64,000 bases of DNA from NCBI GenBank assembly GCA_030686995.1, contig CM060708.1, positions 184,391,115 to 184,455,114 of the forward strand, read 5' to 3'. Origin of the DNA: Artemisia argyi (taxonomy: Eukaryota; Streptophyta; Magnoliopsida; Asterales; Asteraceae). Of this stretch, positions 58,247-64,000 are shown piece by piece. The notes below the pieces were generated by a model. The model ran no database searches. It had not been told where the DNA came from and saw only the letters and a program-made list of their open reading frames with translations. Position numbers and translations under genes: made by a program. Numbering within the stretch: position 1 is the first letter of the stretch; each line of letters opens with the position of its first letter.

Positions 58247-61200
58247 TGTAACAAACTAGAATTTTCCAAACTAATTTTAAAAATAAATGTCAATTTATTT
58301 TTATCCAACTATTTATCTAAGCATACATGAGCTTACATATCTATTTCGGGGAAACAAACCCGCGCACTGTAGCTTTCAGTAAATCACTACATCGGTTATT
58401 CTATCAGAAAATGTAAATGTGCCATTTTCTAATTGTTACTGATCATTGTTGATCAAACACGAGAATTAATTCGCACCAAACACCACACGCGTACCAACAT
58501 TAATTTAGTAACGGCAAAAACACATGTTCGCTTAATAGAAACTGAAAACGGTATCTTTATAATATTCATTATAAAACATACTCAAAAACAATAATAGCCC
58601 TGTCGACAACTACCTGAAAATACCTATAAAAGGGAACGGAATCCAACAAAAATATGGGGCTCGCTTAAATCCCCGCGAGAGTTACAAAAACCGAAAACAT
58701 TTCACACTTACCCATTTTATTCAACTAACAATCACCTTTTTATTTAACCCACGCACACATATCCTCCAATCTCCTTCTCACTCGCCTGCTACAAACCAAC
58801 CCCACAACTGCCATGGCAGGTCCGACCCCCTTGATGACTACTAAGCTCCAGATGGTCCTAACGTCTCAGGCGGGATTCCCTCCTTATTGTTGAGATCTTG
58901 AAGTCAACATATGTGTACAAGAGCTGACGAGGCAGTGATTAAACGATACCCTTTTTGGGCCATGATTCCAACTGACAAACGGGTGGATGAGGGGCTAACC
59001 TCCCTCGTATCAATCCTTAATAATCCAATTGGCTCACACTTGCAACCCACCACTCAAACAAATCACATCAAAACATTCAAAGAAAAAGCTGTGGTGGGAG
59101 TTGCTTAGCCGATTCGGATTCGAGTTGCTTGGTTTTCGCTTATTTCGTTTCAGATTGATTTTCCTACCTTGTTGTAAGAGTTTTCAATATTCTTGATGTT
59201 TTATCTCATTCGATCTATAAATAATAGTATGTGTAAATTGATTTTTTGTTCGCTTCTGATTTTGATGAACAATTGAATTGTATACGAAAGAGAAAGCTTG
59301 AATCGACCTATACATGTTCTCTAGTAAACTTTTATTGTTGTTGATCTTGTGTGGCAAACTAATAAGTTATAAACAAAAACTAAAATTGGCCTCGGATTGG
59401 AAGTGCTATTTTTTTGATACTTACTTCTATACTTATTGACGTATCGAGTTAAAGTTATGTTGTGTTCGACTCGACACAGTGGTTGATTGGTACTTATGTT
59501 TGGTTTTGATAAGTTGAAAATAGTTCCATTCTTCTTTACACCTTAGCTTGATGTCGAGAACCCACACGACCCAACATTAAGGTGTTTAGGAATTGCTCAT
59601 TTTACTAATGTCACTTTTCGCAACTAGTTAAAATAATGGTTTTTAAGACAATCTTGTGTTGCGTTTGGCTTTGCTTGGAGTCAAACCCCTGGTTGGGTCG
59701 AACCCCAACAATAGTCATTTTCTTTCTTGTCCAACAGTAAGGGTTGCTATTGTTTTGCTTATTCTTTTTTTGCCCAAAACGCTATGTCAACACTTAAGAG
59801 TTATTCGGGTTAGTATGTTTTAAAAACTAAATAAGATTGATTTGTTTTACTGACCCACTGTTTCAACAGTGACGACATTTTTGGTCTTGCTCCTTCCTCC
59901 GAAATTTGCTCCTTCCTGCCAAATTCTTAGTCTTGGTTTGGAATTAATTTTACTGGTGTTTGATTATTTTTGCCACAATTTTTTTCAATCTCAAGATCAA
60001 GGTAAATGAAATGCCTTGGGATAAAAACTCAATTTGTGTCTTGTTTTTGTTGCGGGTCGCGACCCCCATTTTCACAATGGATAATATGTTGTGATGCTAA
60101 AACATTTCAAGAACTGATATGGATTAGGTTCTTTAGGTTGGAAGTAAATTGGTTTGTTTTACAAACTGGGCCAAGGCAAAATTTTGATGACTTAGGGTGC
60201 GTTTGATTGTGACGCATGCCATAGATACAGATTGTCAAAAAAAAAAATTGTTAACTTCCAATTTTTAACTTGTTATAAGAAATGAAGTAGTGTTAGTATG
60301 AACTCAGAGTGTGACATTTTATGGGTCGAGCCACATTATCGTTTTCCCCGGCTAATCTCACGACTTAATCCTGGTTTATTCGACTCGTTGTTTTGTCCCC
60401 GACTCTTTCGACTCGTCTACTTCTGCCACTCCTTCACGACATACGCTAATTTATTAAACATATTTTGAAACTGAATCATTAGTCAATATCCTATATAATG
60501 ATATATTTATCTAGTTTAATTCTAAAAATAATATAATAGCGGGTTATTAATTATTGCCAATCTCAGTCACCTCGTCTAAACTAAAACCATACATGGGTCA
60601 TGCCCTTTTTTCTAAAGTCCTACCCCTATAACTTACAAGAGTATTTTTAATATAACCTCTTTTAATAAAGCCATTCTTTAAAGTATAATCTTAAAATACT
60701 TTTATTATTAACTAACATTTGCTTATATATAAACATACATACTCTTAAATGATATATTTTTTTAATCCGACTTTGTCCACCATTTACTTGTGATTACTTC
60801 CCGTACACCGTCTTTTGGTTTCTTACGAACCTACGACTTATTCGTTTTGTGATACTTTCACATGTATAGTTAAGCACTTCCGAAAGCCAATGCTAGCCAA
60901 AATTTACAAAACTATTTCAACTTAAATATTGCCACACAAGTAACAATAACACAAACACTCTAAAACTTTTAAACTTCATCGAGTCGTAAACGTGAAACTG
61001 TAAATTAAACTTGCCATACTAATCTAGGTCGCGTGTCGGTGCCACACAACATCACTATTTGATTCTTTTAATTAGCTGACTGCTAATTGCTGAGGTGAGT
61101 TCATGACCCCTACCTTTTGTTTTTAAACTATTTTGGGATAGAATACATGCTCGTTTTTAACTAAACTCGATGCTTGTTTTATTTGAATGCGCAATTGTTT

Positions 61201-62160
61201 ACCTAAACACTACTATTTTGCTGAATATTTGATTGATTATTCAAATGCATCTATGTGTATATTGGTTGCATACTTGATTATTTTCTCAAGGACACAAGTG
61301 TTTGAATCAAATATGTGAGTTTATAGCCCCACACTATTTATACTGGTTTTACAATTTGGGAGAGAAACATGCAAAACTATTTTATGGACCAAAAACTGTT
61401 ATTTACACTATTACGCGGGTTAGCCTAAGACACCGAATCCCACAATGCCCAAACTCATGAACCGTCAATTCCTGCTGGGAAGCGCGAATGCTATAAATAG
61501 ATCTATTGGGGTTGACACCCCCATTCGGTTTGGTCGGATAGGCAAACGCGAGCGTATAACATGTCAAAACACGAGTGTCATGGGATAGACACTTGCAAGG
61601 GCTTTATTTAACGTGCTTCTAGAGCATGCACACTGTCAAGCTTCGGTTGCATGAACTTAGTGCTAGCGTAATAGACTATTTACCATGTGACATTATATTC
61701 GTTGTAATGATCACACACTCTATTCATGGTCCACAATTCTGATTTTACTTTAAGGTAAACACTATTTCCATGACATTGTGAGCGATGCAATGGTCACAAA
61801 ACTCTTTATTGAACTCACAATACTACTGTTTTATTATAAACCTACGAACTCACCAACCTCGTGTTGACACTTTTTAGCATGTATTTTCAGGTTAAGGCGA
61901 TAGTTAACTATTGAAGGCTTTGGCATGGCATGGCATGGTCATAGACAACTCTGACATATATTTGGGACCGCTTAAACTCTTATATGGGCCTGTATTTCAG
62001 CACTATTTTTGAACGATGTAAATTTGAATATTTTTGATAATGAAAGTTATTCTAAATGGTTGAGATAAAAACCGTTCTTTGTACTTGTGTTATGATACCG
62101 ATTGAGTAGCACCCCAGTAACATGTATGCTTCCACTGGACCCGATTTTGGGGGTGTTATA
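58247..62160 (+). repeat. E6 3' LTR (3914 bp)
   Basis: Pairs with 40444-44365. The last CA is TA. Ends at the degenerate TSD before the E5 ORF resumes. Confidence 0.92.
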
Positions 62161-62482
62161 GGGTGTAGATTCCATATCAGCGGGTGGTTTTAATCCCTCT
62201 GAGTCTTTGTCCCCTATGACTCCTTCAGACACTGACGGGTGTGCTTCAGTGTCATCATTAGAAATCAGTGAAATGTTAAGGCCCCCCGTTCCAACAGGCT
62301 GGTGCTGGCCTGTCGGAGATATAGTAGCCGCCACTCCCAGAGACTCTGGTTGTGATGTACCAGAGACGTTAGTGGGAAAGGTGGAAGGCGCTCCCCTACC
62401 AGCGGGTTAAATGTTTCCCTCTGGATCTTTGGGAGTAGTCGTGTGGACCAAGGACACTGACTGTGATTTGTCAGTGGCCTTC
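62161..62482 (-). pseudogene. E5 3' ORF, segment beyond E6
   Basis: Open on the minus strand from 62334, ending DSEGLKPPADMESTP, then running into the E6 LTR; the residues after that belong to E6. Low complexity, Pro/Asp/Glu/Ser-rich like the facing fragment at 40393. TCAGTGA-type words are dense here. Confidence 0.55.
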
Positions 62483-64000
62483 AGATGAGTGCTCAAACAC
62501 TCATCATTTTTGTCGTATTTAAAACTGCCAAAACATTAAAAAACACTCAGAAACGCATCAAAATACGGAAACTATCCCTGGATTGTGTTTTATATTTTTC
62601 AGATGAAAAATGATTAAAAACAGATGAAAAACGAACAAAGTTTGTATAATTGGCAATTTCAGTCCCCCATCTTTCAAAACTTGTCAAAATTAGTCACTTA
62701 GCATTTATTTTGAAAGAAAAATCAACAAAGGTCCTTTTGGGAATCACAAGTGTCATAATTAGTCCTTTGATGATAAGTTTCACAATTTTACAAATTTGGT
62801 CCTCGTACTTTTAAAATTGTCAAAATAAGTCCTCGGGATATTCAAATTTTGGAAAATTTCTTTTATGGTACATATATTGATGGAATGTGGCAAGGTTGGT
62901 CCCTTAGAATAGTTTTGAAGATTGGCAAAATTGGTCCTCGAAATTTCAGCCTAATTACAAAATTGGTCCTTGTAATACAAACGGACCCTTTGTATTTTCT
63001 ACAAAATCCACCCAAAAAAACTAATCCAAACCAAATCCAGTCCATATCCAAACCCACCCTTGGCCTAAATTACCCAAGCCCAAAACCCCATCCTTTTTAT
63101 TAGTAAAAACGGGGTCAACATAAGTCAACCCCTTCCCCTACCTCCTTTTGCCGCCAAACATACACCCGGCAACCTCCAACATCTGTGTCCCCCCTCCTCT
63201 CCTACTAACCACCCTACTCCACCACCCCCACAAAAGTCAACCCCCATGTATAACAACTCTTTGTCCCCTCCTCCACGTCACCAATCGACAACCTCTTATG
63301 GGTATAAAATGGAATTAAAGGCTGTGATGATTTGAAGACTAATCCAATGGCTGGGAATTACTCCAAGAAAGCACAAAGGACAAAGGATGTTATTTTATCT
63401 CAGAGAAGAAGCACAATGAAGAGAGAAGCCCTAGCTTTCACCTCTTAGTATAAATAGGTTGATTTGTAAGCCTTTTGAGGCAAGTAGTGTTAATTAGTTT
63501 CATTAGTTTAATCTCTGTAATCTGTTTTTTTAAGTTTAATGAAAAGTATCAGTGTTTAATCCAAGTCTTGTTTTTCAATTTCAATTTTATTTAAAGGTTA
63601 TTAGTGAAATTCTTGTTAAGTTAATTTGTTATTTCAAAATTCCTCACAAACTCACTTATGTTAATTCAATCTGTCAAATTTATAAAAGAAAAGAAAAAAA
63701 AATATAATAAAAATAAAAAGAATTAACAAAGAAACAGAAGTACCACAGGATACCTATGCTTGACTCTATGGAATGCTTGGGAAGCGGTCAAAATGGATTA
63801 GCCAGAAGGATTTAACCTAGCTTGTTGTGAAACAAGCTAGGAGCTGCCATTAAATTGGTGCCTTTGTTTAGCCAAGGCCCAAGATCACCTATTCTATTCC
63901 TTCTCTATTTAGCTTCAATTATTGTTCTATCACTTGTATTTGTTCAATATTTAGTAGTTATAACTAGATTAGTAGTTGTCTTTTGTTCTTATCTGTTTTT
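62483..64000 (+). mobile_element. E7: LTR related to E8 but diverged, opposite orientation, right end outside
   Basis: From about 62483 the plus strand aligns by eye with the reverse complement of the E8 LTR end: GATGAGTG...CACTCATCATTTT, then GCCAAAACAT, then CAGATGAAAAACGNACAAAGTTTG, then the reversed GGGAC array. It is clearly another, older member of the family, inserted in the E5 ORF. A TATA-like TATAAATAGG is at 63449-63458. No credible ORF to the window end. Confidence 0.75.
63449..63458 (+). promoter_or_regulatory. E7 LTR TATA box
   Basis: TATAAATAGG after a purine-rich stretch, followed 70-100 bp downstream by AATGAAAAG, a possible poly(A) signal region. Confidence 0.4.

Noticed and set aside
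62047..62334. 95-codon minus-strand ORF taken as one protein
   Set aside because: Its second half is E6 LTR; only the part right of 62161 belongs to the E5 ORF.

Overview
The window is nuclear DNA of a seed plant. Almost every base belongs to LTR retrotransposons inserted into one another; no intact cellular gene, rRNA, tRNA or CRISPR array is visible. From memory of protein families (no search was run), the 3' ORFs of two Copia elements, the Copia gag-pol proteins and the 'CGGPH..DC' gag-like protein look most like families abundant in Asteraceae (daisy family), so an Asteraceae genome is the best guess, not a proof.

I resolve eight LTR elements, called E1-E8, from terminal repeats, primer-binding sites (PBS), polypurine tracts (PPT) and target-site duplications (TSD). 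E1 (1-7965, minus strand, left end outside the window) is a Sirevirus-like Ty1/Copia element with a broken gag-pol and a small antisense ORF beyond pol. E4 (7966-36124, minus, left end outside) is a Ty3/Gypsy-type host element cut into four pieces by E1, E3 and E2. E3 (8313-16801, minus) is a non-coding large retrotransposon derivative (LARD) with 3.1-kb LTRs, TSD CATCT. E2 (18584-34853, minus) is a 16.3-kb Sirevirus-like Copia element inserted in the E4 LTR, with a long gag, a pol that lost its reverse-transcriptase core and a long sense 3' ORF. Positions 36125-37065 hold two older fragments, one unknown and one LINE tail. E5 (from 37066 to at least 62482, minus) is a third Sirevirus-like element, seen only as its 3' LTR and 3' ORF. 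E6 (40444-62160, plus) is a second LARD, with 3.9-kb LTRs, inside the E5 ORF. E8 (46175-58130, minus) is a young element with 4.2-kb LTRs and one long gag-like ORF, inside E6. E7 (about 62483-64000, plus) is a diverged relative of the E8 LTR, also in E5. The nesting order is E5 then E6 then E8, and E4 then E1, E2 and E3.

Two observations stand out. First, E3 and E6 share a leader segment that can fold as a long outer stem enclosing two hairpins. Their sequences differ, but the differences preserve pairing, and several loops are palindromic; this looks like an RNA packaging or dimerisation signal kept in elements without proteins. Second, four unrelated elements each carry their own dispersed short word: AGCAGCAGAGT in E1, AACTCGATAAG in E2, CGGCG-CTCTTT in E4 and TCAGTGA/TCACTGA in E5. 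In E1 the word occurs in LTR, coding and non-coding parts alike. This resembles a family-specific tag with no function known to me.

None of the coding elements looks autonomous here. E1 and E2 carry several stops and frameshifts, E2 lacks the YVDD region, E8 encodes only a gag-like protein, and E3 and E6 encode nothing recognisable. Movement of such copies would need proteins supplied in trans.
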